Assembly (NCBI GenBank): GCA_026874595.1 | Contig: CM049307.1 | Location: 39,164,862-39,228,861, forward strand | Length of the DNA stretch: 64,000 nt | Source: Sipunculus nudus | Taxonomy: Eukaryota; Annelida; Sipuncula; Golfingiida; Sipunculidae | Direction: 5' to 3' | Part shown: one piece after another, positions 44,149 through 55,266 of the stretch | How the letters are laid out: each line of letters starts with the position of its first letter | How positions within the stretch are numbered: position 1 is the stretch's first letter | Program-made: the position numbers and the translations under genes | Notes under the pieces: model-generated | Told to the model about the DNA's origin: nothing | The model's input: the letters and a program-made list of their open reading frames with translations, nothing else | Database searches by the model: none

Positions 44149-47140
44149 CTGAAATTAAAAAAAATATATACTTAATATTAATACAATACATTTAGTTCAA
44201 CTGACATTTAAGTAAATGATGGCTACTTTTAGAATCTACTAACAATCTGTATTTAATATTTAGTTTAATCGCATGTATATTTGAAAGTTCTGTAAAACAA
44301 TACAGAATTCTTATAAAGTATTGAATTCTTGGACTTATAGAGCCTCCCATGTCAGAGTGTGTCTCACTTGCAATACAAATATAACCTAATGTTCTGCAGT
44401 CAAGTGAAAGGCCCATGTGGACATCATATCTAACTGTCTTAATGCTATGAAAGTTGTAAACCATCCAAGTAATATGTTGTCTAAAATGCCTGTTTTGTCC
44501 TACACAGTTTGTTGATATTTTCCCAAAACACAATACTAATCTGGTTTAAAAATGACGTAATAGCCATTCAAAACAGCTAAGTATATGGACTTTGGAAAAT
44601 GCCGATAATCCTGTTGTATACCCGGTTCCAGTTTTAGAATAAAAGTTGCAAAGTCACAGCAAATATGTCCGATACATTGTTTTCTACAGAGTTAAATAGA
44701 ATAAGACACCTTTGATAGGTATTTTTAATTCTCACTACAAGTCGAGAATGATCTTTTAAGAACCAACAAGATCATGATTATTTCCAATAGGGACATATAT
44801 ATATATATATATATATGTCTATATTGAACATGTCAGAAAGGTGTTTTTTTTCAGTCTACAGCCTGAGATTCTTCATTATAATAACCTGTGGCACATTTTT
44901 ATACAGCTAATTCACCCCAGGCAGGCCTTGAGTCTATATCCAGTTAATCATATATATTAATGTGTTAGTGATATTTTAGTATACTTAAGCAGTACCTCTG
45001 ACTGAAATCTCTGTAGTGTCATCTTCTTCTCCATCTTGTCATAGGTAAACTCATCAGTTTTGAACTGTCCGACCAGCAGGGAATCCCAGCAGTTAGCTGC
45101 TGACTTGTCAGCCTTTACCAGACATATTCTGAGGAGCTTCTTATCTTCTGTTTAGTAAATATATATTTAAAAGACATGCATATATATGTTTGTATATATA
45201 TATGTATATATACACACACACACACACACATAATAGAGAGAACATGAATACATAGAAAAGCTGGTTCACTCCATATGAGAATGAATACATAGAAGAGCTG
45301 GTTCACTCCATCTGGGAATGAATACACAGAAAAGTTGGTTCACTCCATATGAGAATGAATACACAGAAAAGTTGGTTCACTCCATATGAGAATGAATACA
45401 TAGACAAGTTGGATCCCGCCATATTGGAATGGAACTCATGACCTGATGATTACCAGTCGTTTGCTCTAGCATTAAGCTACAGGAGATTCACAACCTCTCT
45501 GTCCACAGCATACTTGCACAGGAGCCAGCATTAAGTGATGTCACTAGTTAGTGATGTCACAGTAGTAAGTCATAGTAATACCTGCTACATGTGTCCACAG
45601 AGCGACTTCGCCTAAGAATTTAGTTGAGTGTCTGATAAAGAAAGGTACTGAAACATATTAAATATGGACTCTCCAATCATTACCTAAAGTCCAAACTGCT
45701 TCATCTGGTTGTACAATTGAAGGCAATTCACCCTGAAATCAAAATTTTACATTTAAGACCAGTGAAATATAGAACAAATGATTGATTGTCTGTGATGTGT
45801 CAATGACATAACTGCCTTACCATGATAAAAATTAAGGGTTTTAAACAGTTATACATTAGGAAAAATATGAAAAGGAATATAGGGTAATTATACAATGCAT
45901 TACTTAAAAAGCTAGCAGATTTGAGAGCTAACTGGTGCAAATATGAAAATACAACATATCAGTACAGATTTTTAGCTTCAATCCAATTTTTTGCAGATTA
46001 TGAAAGATAAACAACACATTTCATTATTTATCATTCTTTTTGGTTAGAACTCCTTATAATCTAAATTTGGTTTTGGGTTCTGTAAACACCCTTGCAGTCA
46101 TACAAGTGTGCAAGGAATGCTGGTAGACTATACATAACACAGTCATACAGAATTACTGGTCCTGGGAAGAAAACAGACAAAATCTAACATATATTTGTGG
46201 TATTAAGCATACACACTTCTATTTCCAATATTTTATGTTCAAAAAGCCAATTTGGTGAACCAGGAGCCACTATACTGGTAATGAGGTCTGATGGTGGTTA
46301 CACTTTAAACTATATCAGCACACAGAATAGTGAAATTCACCAAGGCAAAAAAAAAAAATGTCTAGATCTGCCCCTTTATATTTATGTCCATATCAAAATT
46401 AATGGGGTCTTCCCAGGTCAAGTCCCCCCCCCCCCCTTAAAGGTGGTTTTCTGATACTGGAGGTTTATCAGTCAAAGATGATCCCTTAAGCCTTTATTAA
46501 AATAGGCCAGAAAATGAAAAACTCTACTGCAAACAGGCTGTTCCTTTTGTTTATAATCCAACATATTCAACGAGGACATCTAGCAGCAAGTCGGAAGTAC
46601 CCTTGTATTGCAACAAGTGATCATTCAGCTTCTACATATATGCAAATACCGTAACTACCTTAGATTGCAATGTATCTGTTTATCAACTACAGCTTGTAAA
46701 TAAAACAGCTCATGCATCTGTCATAGAGGCATTATTAGAACATTTCTTAACAGGAATTACACAAATTCATTAATGTGTATGCAGAATAAGTAAAAATCAC
46801 ATAAATTCTATCGAAAAGCAACTGAATCTCTGGTTTTAAAGTTTCTTAAGAGAATAGTTTAGTAATTGTTGTGTAACTTTGCTAACAGACATGTATACAA
46901 ACAAATAAACATGTGTGAAAACACAACCTCCCTGGTGGAGGTACCAACACTTACATCTAGAACAACATTTCCATGCACCACAACTTTGATGTTTCTTGGC
47001 TTTATGACACACAATATATCCTTTGATCTGGTGCCGTCTCTGACATCAATCTCTATGAATACTTCTTCCATGGTTTGCCACCATTGTCCCCATGGTGCTT
47101 TACTTGGAACTATACCACTGCGTTCATCAAAGTCTGTCAT
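44074..47140 (-). CDS. NUDCD2: NudC domain-containing protein 2 (NUDCD2), whole gene, 4 coding exons
   Basis: NUDCD2 is a small CS-domain protein of the NudC family. It acts as an HSP90-linked co-chaperone and is tied to LIS1/dynein stability. Four exons join at GT-AG sites into 462 nt, 153 residues (human 157). The start is ATG 47140-47138, with opening DFDERSGIVPSKAPWGQWWQ against human EERSGVVPCGTPWGQWYQ. The CS domain spans about residues 14-104 and ends in KSAANCWDSLL. The C terminus reads NPGFDFSGADITGNYHGGGP, nearly the human NPGFDFSGAEISGNY. A splice-acceptor-like TTTTTAG at 47171-47177 (minus strand) suggests an upstream non-coding exon that I could not locate. Confidence 0.94.
44996..45147 (-). 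CDS. NUDCD2: NUDCD2 exon 3 (residues 79-129)
   Basis: Acceptor CTAAACAG, donor GAG before GTACTG. Encodes EDKKLLRICLVKADKSAANC and DSLLVGQF, then MEKKMTLQRFQSE, aligned with human MQRKLTLERFQKE. Confidence 0.91.
45243..45500 (-). mobile_element. tRNA-derived SINE with 37-bp tandem tail (NUDCD2 intron 2)
   Basis: The minus strand holds a tRNA-like head: box A TAGCTTAATGCTAGAGC (about 45469) and box B GGTCATGAGTTCC (about 45430). Its downstream end continues into five 37-bp tandem units (45243-45427; best form AATGAATACATAGAAAAGCT on the + strand). A CA/TA microsatellite lies at 45180-45232. Confidence 0.65.
45684..45732 (-). CDS. NUDCD2: NUDCD2 exon 2 (residues 63-79)
   Basis: A 49-nt exon. 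Acceptor GATTTCAG, donor TTAG before GTAATG. Encodes GELPSIVQPDEAVWTL, aligned with human GKLFDSTIADEGTWTL. Too short to appear as an open frame of note. Confidence 0.9.
46480..46860. repeat. Dispersed repeat copy in NUDCD2 intron 1
   Basis: It shares AAAATAGGCCAGAAAATG, ACAGGCTGTTC, TTTTGTTTATAATC and CATAAATTCTATCG with 12030-12440 and, more weakly, the TTAA element at 29098-29455. Its ends are not preserved. Confidence 0.5.
46955..47140 (-). CDS. NUDCD2: NUDCD2 exon 1 (residues 1-62)
   Basis: ATG at 47140, ends GAT before GTAAGT. Holds PWGQWWQTMEEVFIEIDV, the first strands of the CS fold. Phase 0 end. Confidence 0.94.
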
Positions 47141-47239
47141 TCTTATCAGATCTTCATGTATCTCTTACATCTAAAAACTAAAATAAAAATAGTAAATATA
47201 CATATATATTTGTCTATACGGTATTTCAAATGACATATT

Positions 47240-48130
47240 TTAGGACGACAGTCCTGTGACCTTAACCAATGAACTTTTGACCAAAAAAACTTAAAAATTA
47301 TTATCCTTGAACTTGCAGTATTTAGATTATTGTAACAATCTTTTAAAAAGTGACCTCTGACCAGGTAACCTCAATATCTACAGATTTCCTCACTTTGAGC
47401 AAGAAAGCCATGTGAGAAAGATGGAAATTTAGGGATGAAAAATTTGATTTACAGTGTGTCCACAATATTTTTTAAAGATTTTGCTCCTGTGACTTTCAAC
47501 TTTGATCTCTGGACTCTGAAAATCAAAATTAATTTGCTTAAGTGGGAGGTCATTATTAAATCAAGTTTGAAGCCAATCTGTCTACCAAAGGAGAATTATA
47601 ATCCATTCACTAATTTGTGAATGGATGGACCCTGTCACCTTGACCTTTGACCCTATGACCCCAATATCGAATAAAATCTTCCCCTATTGACAGGTAAGCA
47701 ATATCTTGAAGATGGAAGGTTAGTGATGAAAAGTTTGGCTTTAAATGCATACAGGAAATGGGTCCTGTGACCTTGACCTTTGACCATTGGACCCCAAAAT
47801 AGACTCGGTTCTTACTTTAGAGGTGAGCCATATATAAATTAAGTTTGACACTAATATGTCGAACTAAACTGGAGTTATCATCTGGAAACAAATTTGTGAA
47901 CAAATAGCCCCTGTGACCTTCACCTTTGACCTTGTGACCTCAAATTTATTTAAGCTCTCCCCACACTGGCAAGAAAAGCCTCTTTTTAAATAAGCAAGTC
48001 CTGTGACCTTGACCTTTCAATTTATGACCCAAAAATCATACAGGTTCTTGCTTTAGTGGTGGGTCATATTTAAGTTAAGTTTGAAATCCATGTGTCAATC
48101 CAACCTGGTGTTATTATCTGGAAAGAAATA
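47240..48130. repeat. Degenerate ~140-bp array rich in TGACCTTGACCTTTGACC, upstream of NUDCD2
   Basis: CCTGTGACCTTGACCTTTGA or close variants occur near 47252, 47483, 47630, 47764, 47910 and 48000, spaced mostly 130-150 bp, with shared filler such as AAGTTTGA and ATTATCTGGAAA. On the minus strand the core reads GGTCAAAGGTCAAGGTCA, three AGGTCA-like half-sites. It begins 100 bp upstream of the NUDCD2 ATG. Confidence 0.7.
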
Positions 48131-48244
48131 GAGAAAATATTTGTTAACATAACAAAAAATACAGGTTGCGACACCACTTTTTGGAAAATGACAAACTAGT
48201 TATGGTCATTATTCAAGGCAAGATTAATTAAATACATGCATTAA

Positions 48245-48525
48245 TTATCAAGATAGTGGAGGTGTTTTGTATCAGATATTTTATTATTCTGGTGGGTACT
48301 TTCAAGCCCCTTAGCTCGAAGGATACAAGTCGCTGTGACCTAATTTTTGGTTTCCAAGGATATTTTTTATTGACCTCCCTGGATCTTCAATTGGAAGTTT
48401 CTAGGACCAGCAATTATGATTTGTGCCCTGCTAAAGGACGGCCTGACGCTAAGACAGACAATGGACAAAGCCCATTCCTGTGGCTAAATTACCTTTCAGT
48501 GAGCTGAGCTAAAATCACAGCTAGG
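48245..48525 (-). repeat. AGCTCAGCTGA-family fragment
   Basis: Minus-strand copy. The head (TTTTAGCTCAGCTCACTGAA) is at 48504-48523, then GGGCACAAATCATAATT and the family body. Confidence 0.65.
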
Positions 48526-49956
48526 TGTTTACCAGATAATAAACAAAGGTCAGATCACTGCCATAAATGGTGAATAAAGCGATATAACTGAGTGATAACA
48601 GCTTGTAATAGCTGACAAGGCAGTTCAATGAAAACTTTCCATGATGAAAATTAAACATATTTAAGATAAACATGCACTTTTAGGCTGAAGCAGACTATTG
48701 GCTACGCACACTCCAGTGTTAAAAGGACATACCGCTTAATTATATGCATGCATGGTCAGCAAGGCTGCACGATGGTTGATAGCCGCAATTTGACAAATGG
48801 ATAAGAATACAGTGAGTTAAGGAAGTATTAAGTCAAGTAAACAGCATTTTTTTGTCTAAAACCGTTAAAATAAACATCGATTATCCATTTATGAAAATAA
48901 TTAATGTACAGTGGCAGTAACCTGACATGTCTTTCTGTTCAAGGGAGCTTGCTCTCTATTCCATGCAACAAGTTTCCATGACACTAATGTAAATCAACGT
49001 CAGATCCCATGACAAGGTCAGACTACTCCAATGAAAATAGAGGTTAAGTTAAGCTTCACTATGCTACACCCTTAACCTCAAATCTTACCAGTCTCAGCCA
49101 TATTGCACAACATATTGTACCATTAATAATTGATTATATCAATAACAGAGCTGTCATAGCGCAGGTAATTATCCATTTTGTATAATGCATGCACTATTGC
49201 CAACCATAATAGCTACTTTGTCTTTAAATCAAGGGGGTCACACTGACAGGTCCTCTGCTGCTAGCTGGCCCGCTGACACCATGTTGACAGCCCCATGGCA
49301 CAACATAAACACGGAAGTTGAGGCTGAATAACAGAGTAACCAGAGTCATTCAGCTTTGTTGAATTAGGTCAAAACAAGTGAGCTCATAATATATGCACTC
49401 CATCCAATAAATAAATGAAGGGAGCAAGTTTGGAATTCTGTCTACGGCTTGGGTTACCTCAAATAGGTAAAGAGGGCATATATTTGATGAGTTATGATAG
49501 TAATAATGAGTGAATTATAAATTTCCAGTATAGTTTGAAATCATTTAATAACATCCACCAGCTGTTTACAAGTGGAGGGTGTAGACACAATTCCGAACTT
49601 GCGCCAAATGAAGGCAGAGGACTGTTGCTCTTTATATACTACAGTATAGAGATGCAACTGGAACTAGGTGGGCCAGGAGATTCGCAGTGTTTATGTAACA
49701 CATGGCATGCACACAGGTAAACAACACACAGTCAGAACAAGTGCTACGCAGACCGTTGTAATAACCCATACCCTATATAAATAAAGGCAGAGGCATGGTA
49801 CTCTGTATAAGTGTATTATATACTACAGAGCCACAATAACACAATTGGGTCCAGTGTGGCAGACTGGGTCTTGTATTCTACTGGCATGATAAATTAAACA
49901 GTCCTATCTTATAGACATACAACCATATATATAAAACAGTCAGATCTATTATTAAC
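48526..49956. other. Intergenic upstream of NUDCD2, nothing recognised
   Basis: AT-rich. About 49240-49330 is somewhat GC-richer and carries an ETS-like ACTTCCG on the minus strand. It could hold the NUDCD2 promoter, but this is a guess. Confidence 0.35.
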
Positions 49957-50665
49957 AAGTGACCCATGGGTCATGATGCTCAGCTGAGGGAAGACATTCG
50001 AAAAAGGAATGTTATCATCTGAATGCCAAATTTTGTAGGTGGTATCCCATTTCACACATAGCATAGCTGAGAGGATATGGGTAAAGGAGACTTAATTTCA
50101 GGTTTCCAAGGATATTTTCATGAACCTTCCTGGATGTAAAGTTAGAATATTCTAGGTGCAATGGTTAAGATTTATGACCTCATAATGGCAGACCGCATTG
50201 TTGAGGGAAAAAATATAAATTTCAAGAAAATGTGTAAAAACTTGAAAAATGTCGGTGGCTCCACCAGTCTGCAGGAATTGATGAAAGACTCCATGATGAA
50301 TTTGCATGCAAAGAATCAGGGTGATGACTGATGAATGTATTAGTTGTGCTGAAACCCCGAGGTTTTGTATCAAATTTTTAGTTATACAGAGGGGTACTTA
50401 CAAGCAGTATTGCTCAAAGGATATGGGTAACAGTGCCCTTATTTCAGGTTTCCAAAGAGATTTTTCATTTACCTCCCGGGATGTCAAGTCAGAAATTTCT
50501 AGGTCTAATGGTTACAATTTGTGCCCGGTTCACAGAAGACAACATCTTTAAAAGGTTTTAAAAATAAAGTAAAAAATGCTTAAAAATTCGAAAAATCCAG
50601 GGGGTGCCATCAGTCTACAGGAACTGATAGAACAATCCATGATGAATATGCATGCAAAAAATCAT
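49957..50665 (-). repeat. AGCTCAGCTGA-family copy, truncated at its head
   Basis: Minus-strand copy with an intact tail: AACAAGTGACCCATGGGTCA and TGCTCAGCTGAGG on the + strand at 49957-49986. Two body units follow, ending before the family head would be reached. Confidence 0.65.
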
Positions 50666-50753
50666 GTAGCCCGAGCTCCAGTGCTCTCTTACTACGCTAC
50701 GCTGTGCTAAAGCCCTAGAATATGATTTTAGAAAACTGGAGACATTCCACATG

Positions 50754-52791
50754 CAGTGTTGCTCCTAGGCATGAAACACAAAGGGACACCGGGCCCCTTG
50801 ATAAAATTTCTGGGGGACAAACCAAAATTAGGTTGGGGACACGTTCTTTGAAGCAAAATATTGTTAAAATAATCTATGTAATATGAATGTATTAAGTTTA
50901 GCGCATTTTGAAATGAATAACAGGTATTGTAAAGGCTTGAATTGTTACATATATTACAGGTTATCAATATCAAGTCTTCTTAAAACTTAAGCCTAGGAAA
51001 TTCTTGTCTCGATATCATCATTATACACTGATGACCATGTATATATTGCAAATTGCTGACACACAATCATCTTTGTTGCTGATTGAGTGGCAAGTCAGTA
51101 TCGAAACATGTTTGGAACAACTCAGTTTACGGGGGAAAAAACAAACATTTACGCAAGGTTTTATTCACCATCTATTAATGTTATAAAGATGGACTATTAA
51201 GAAAGTCAACCGTACCACCGTAAGTTGCTCGGGTACGACGTCAGTTTGTTAAAGTCTGTTACCGGTGTGGTAATATAAGTTATAGTTTGACAAGAATGAA
51301 AAGAATACAATAAACATCCAAATTTCTGTTCCCAAGAAAACTAAAAGAATTGGTAACTGAAACTTAATGTGACATTTCAGTGTCATTTACCCGTAGGCGT
51401 AGATGTGGAACGATGTTACTTGTCAGCTGGGAAAATTTGCGGCCGGCATTGCCTAATAGGCTTTTTATAATTGTTAGGCTAGTATCAAACTACTAGAATC
51501 ACAATTTCTTTTCAAAAATCGAAATTTAGTTATTACAGAAACTGTACTCAGAATATTTAGATCAGTGCATCTTGATTCCTGAAATTTTTGTGCTAACCTA
51601 CAATGTCAGCTTAACTGGGGAAAATATACTGCCTATAGCCGCCATGTCATACTTTTGATCCACCAGTATCAAAAGATTTTAAAATGTCTGCATTATTGGT
51701 CCAGGACCGATAACAAAATAGATCTGTTCTTTTTAATTATGACATTTTCATATTGATAATATACTGTGATAGTGAGTCATTTAGTCACGAGAAACATCAC
51801 ATTTTGGATGAAGTATATTCTCCGGCTTGTACTTATTTTCATACCGGGCTGCAGCGAAATCACGTGACCCTGAGGCTCTATGTATGAAGGAATTCCAATT
51901 CAAATTAAAGCTTATGACACATTCAGTCCAGAATAGGAATATGCAATAAAAAAAGAGCCGCCGTCGGTTGGCTGGCCTGCCACGAAACGATGTCACTATA
52001 CAGGCTAATTGTTAGCGATCATTGTGGAAGACCTGACCTAAGTTGCTTTGTGGGAAATAATCGTAAAACTCATCGTAGTAAAGTAATCTAAGGCATTATA
52101 ATGAAATGATCGATCTGATAATTCAAAGCTCTCTAACGTCATTGAGAACTGCTTAACAAGACACGCGAACATTCGAAATTCTGGGCAGGCGAGTTTCTAA
52201 CCGTACTTTGCAGATTAAATTATAGGGGTGAAATGCCATAAATATTGATCAGGTTGGCTGTTGGCGCACTTTCTAAACTTCGATAAATCCTAAAAATATC
52301 TGCTTTTTCAAATTCATGTTTATGAATAATTATAATGCATTATCGTGAGACTATGTAGGCTCAATAAAAATAAAGTCCGAGTCGAGCACTGGACGCTCGC
52401 TTGCAACTTTATTCCAACCACTAGGACATCGATTTTTGTCAGAACAGTTGCAATACCTCCAATGTGCATGGACCAACCCTGAGGCAATGCATTCAAGACA
52501 TCAATGGCGTGACCATTAAACCTGTGTGTATTATGTAATCCCACGTGTAGTTTTATCAGGGATTCAGATACCAGAGGATATCCCCAAATCTTTCTGAAGG
52601 GATACGTACATCAAATTTTTTTTTAATCTGTATATAAATTTTCATGTAACTAAGTTTATTTAAGGATCGCATTATTTAAATTATGAGGGAACACGAGCGA
52701 AAATAGTGCGTCCACATGGGTGCGCCTGCCTTAAAACAGAGGGACACGGCCAATAAAATTGTGGCAATGCAGCACTCTAGGAACAACACTG
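50754..52791. mobile_element. Non-autonomous hAT-like element, 2.0 kb
   Basis: The terminal inverted repeats are CAGTGTTGCTCCTAG and, at right on the minus strand, CAGTGTTGTTCCTAG. Direct repeats CACATG abut both ends (50748-50753 and 52792-52797). CAGTGTTG termini fit hAT elements, although the flanking repeat is 6 rather than 8 bp. No transposase frame is recognisable inside. Confidence 0.7.
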
Positions 52792-53997
52792 CACATGATA
52801 ATTAAATTCTTATATTTCCTCTTAAAATGTTATTTTTGTTATGAAGTAAAGATATTCTTATCAAATGCACATATAACATTGTTGTTTAGAAGAATATATA
52901 TTGTCCTTATAAACGGTGATATGCTGGGAACGATGTCTGCTCTGGGTTTCCCCAAGCCACTGCTGGCCGGTAGCCGCCTGTGTACCCAGTGGTAATGTGG
53001 TCATTCGAATAAAGTACTATATCTTCCTTAGATTACTTAAGTTTCCTTGTCATAAATGTAATATTTGATTTAACAAGATTTTTTCCCTGACAAGGGTTTT
53101 AAGTACTCCAGTTGGTACCTGGAGCTCTCGGACCTTTTACATCTCGGCCCATACGGAGTCGGACCACTTCAGATCGGACCATTATGATCTCGGACCACTG
53201 GGCCGACGATCTCGGACAACTTTGTATCTGGCCACTACGATCTCGGACCACTTTGCGATTTCGTTATGAAATAACCGATGTTATGTATATAATACAAAAT
53301 ATTATTTCATCTGCGCGCAATTCAGATATTAAAAATTCTGTTTGGACACTCAAAAAACATTTGACACACACATGCACACACACTTTATTTACACTTAATA
53401 ATAGTTTGTGTGAAACGCATGACACCATATTCTAACTCAAAGGGAAATGACAAAGTTTATTAGGAGAGAGGTCAGCTGGTACAAGAAAGCATGTGCTAGG
53501 GTGTCTGGAGCTCTCCAAAAATCTTTAACTTTAACTACATTCCAGGCAAGTAATCATAATAATAATTGTATCCTCTTATGAACCATGTTATTATTGTAAA
53601 ATTTGTAAAGTTTTAATTTGGAAAAAAATCAAAACTTTTGAAATATTTGGATTCATAAAATTACAAAAGAGTACTGTTCTCAAACATAATAGCCCCACCA
53701 TTTTGGCTCCAAAATGCACCTGTTCTAGGTACGAGTGCACTCTCTTTGGCAATCTGGTTCTATTCATTTGTGTTCAGTGCAAGTGCACTCCCTTTAGTCA
53801 CTTTATTATTAGTGAGGCCCTCCAATATCACCAGGGCAAGACACCAGCTGACCCATCAGGTTTGTTATTTTTTGTGTTATTGCTTGTCTAGAATATTGTG
53901 ACATGTATTTATATATAATGTAATAATTATCAGCTTATTTGGGCCTGCTCAATCATTTTGTCATGAAATAATTAAATGTTTCTGAGTACATATTAGT

Positions 53998-54831
53998 ATG
54001 TCAGACTTTGATGATAGGAAGCGTCTAAGATCAAATCTATCAAGCAGCTCCTCAGACTCTTCTTTATTGTCTATTAAGAAAACAAAATATTTTCAGTCAG
54101 AGTTATTAAGTACTTGTGAGACAAAATCTGCAACCATGTCAGGCAAAGGAGTCAGTGAAAAGAAACTTGGTGAAATGTTGGACAAACTGAAAAATGACTT
54201 GAAAAAAGAATTTAAAACTCAGTTGGATGCTTATGTAGAAAAAATGGAAGGACGGGTTTTCGAACTGGAAAAACAAAATGAGTCCCTTTCAGCAAAAGTG
54301 TCACAATTAGAGCAAGACTATGCAAATTTAAAAATGGAATGTGTACAAACAAATAGGGAAGCTCAAGAGGCAAGAAAACATGCCATCAGTAATGAGCAGT
54401 ACTCCCGAAAATCAAACTTAAAGATTATTGGATTGCCTGAACATGATGCAGAAAATTGTAAAACCAATGTACATAAACTAATAACAGAAAAACTTAAAGT
54501 AGATGTGCCAGTTCACACAATTGATGCTGCCCACAGAGTTGGCAAGAAAAAATCAGGTAAACCAAGATCTATGATTGTTCGGTTCCAAAGCCGAGATGAT
54601 AGAATGGCAGTTATTAAAGAGAGAAAGGCGCTGAAAAACACAGGTATCATTATTGTTGATGACCTTTGTAAAGAAATGCTAGAGGTATTCAACAGGGTTA
54701 AGAAAGATGAGAGAGTTAAAGCAGTATGGTCTTGGGATGGAAAGATTTTTGCTCAGAATAAAGAAGATTTAGAAAACATTGTACAAGTGAACTATGGAGA
54801 TGATCTTGGCAACCTGTTCTCAAATCATTAA
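53998..54831 (+). CDS. LINE ORF1 protein, intact
   Basis: 277 residues. The N terminus is serine- and charge-rich. About residues 55-130 form a lysine/glutamate-rich coiled coil (trimerisation in L1 ORF1 proteins). About 140-225 form an RRM-type RNA-binding fold opening SRKSNLKIIGLPE, with AAHRVGKKKSGKPRSMIVRF. A C-terminal domain follows. Such proteins coat the LINE RNA. The start codon is the first ATG of the frame; ATG at residue 47 (MSGKG) is an alternative. This frame is unbroken, unlike ORF2. Confidence 0.9.
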   Translation: MSDFDDRKRLRSNLSSSSSDSSLLSIKKTKYFQSELLSTCETKSATMSGKGVSEKKLGEMLDKLKNDLKKEFKTQLDAYVEKMEGRVFELEKQNESLSAKVSQLEQDYANLKMECVQTNREAQEARKHAISNEQYSRKSNLKIIGLPEHDAENCKTNVHKLITEKLKVDVPVHTIDAAHRVGKKKSGKPRSMIVRFQSRDDRMAVIKERKALKNTGIIIVDDLCKEMLEVFNRVKKDERVKAVWSWDGKIFAQNKEDLENIVQVNYGDDLGNLFSNH

Positions 54832-55266
54832 TCAGACTAGAAATATAATCAGTGACAATGTATTATGAATATAGATTGGTATCAGTTTATAGTTTGTCAC
54901 CATTCTGATTTGAGAAAGGAATGCAAGAGACTATAATTATATTGTATCTGTAGTATGTTTAATTCTCCACAGTTTATGCATTTAGAATTAAATGTAATTT
55001 GTGGGATAACACATCTTTTCATTTAAACCTTTTATGTTTAATAAAGGAGTGAAAATATTTTTATAGTAAATAAATCAAGTAGGCCCAAAAGGGTATTTTG
55101 GTAAAAAATTATTCAAGAATGTCTGTTGTGTCTCAATGTGTTTATTCATGTAATGAATTCTCTGTCTACTCGTGTTTTATTCATGTAACAAGTAACTGTA
55201 TTAATGCCACAAAAAGTGAAGGTCTCTCAAGTGCAATGGCAACAATGGTAAGGAAAGAAATGGATC

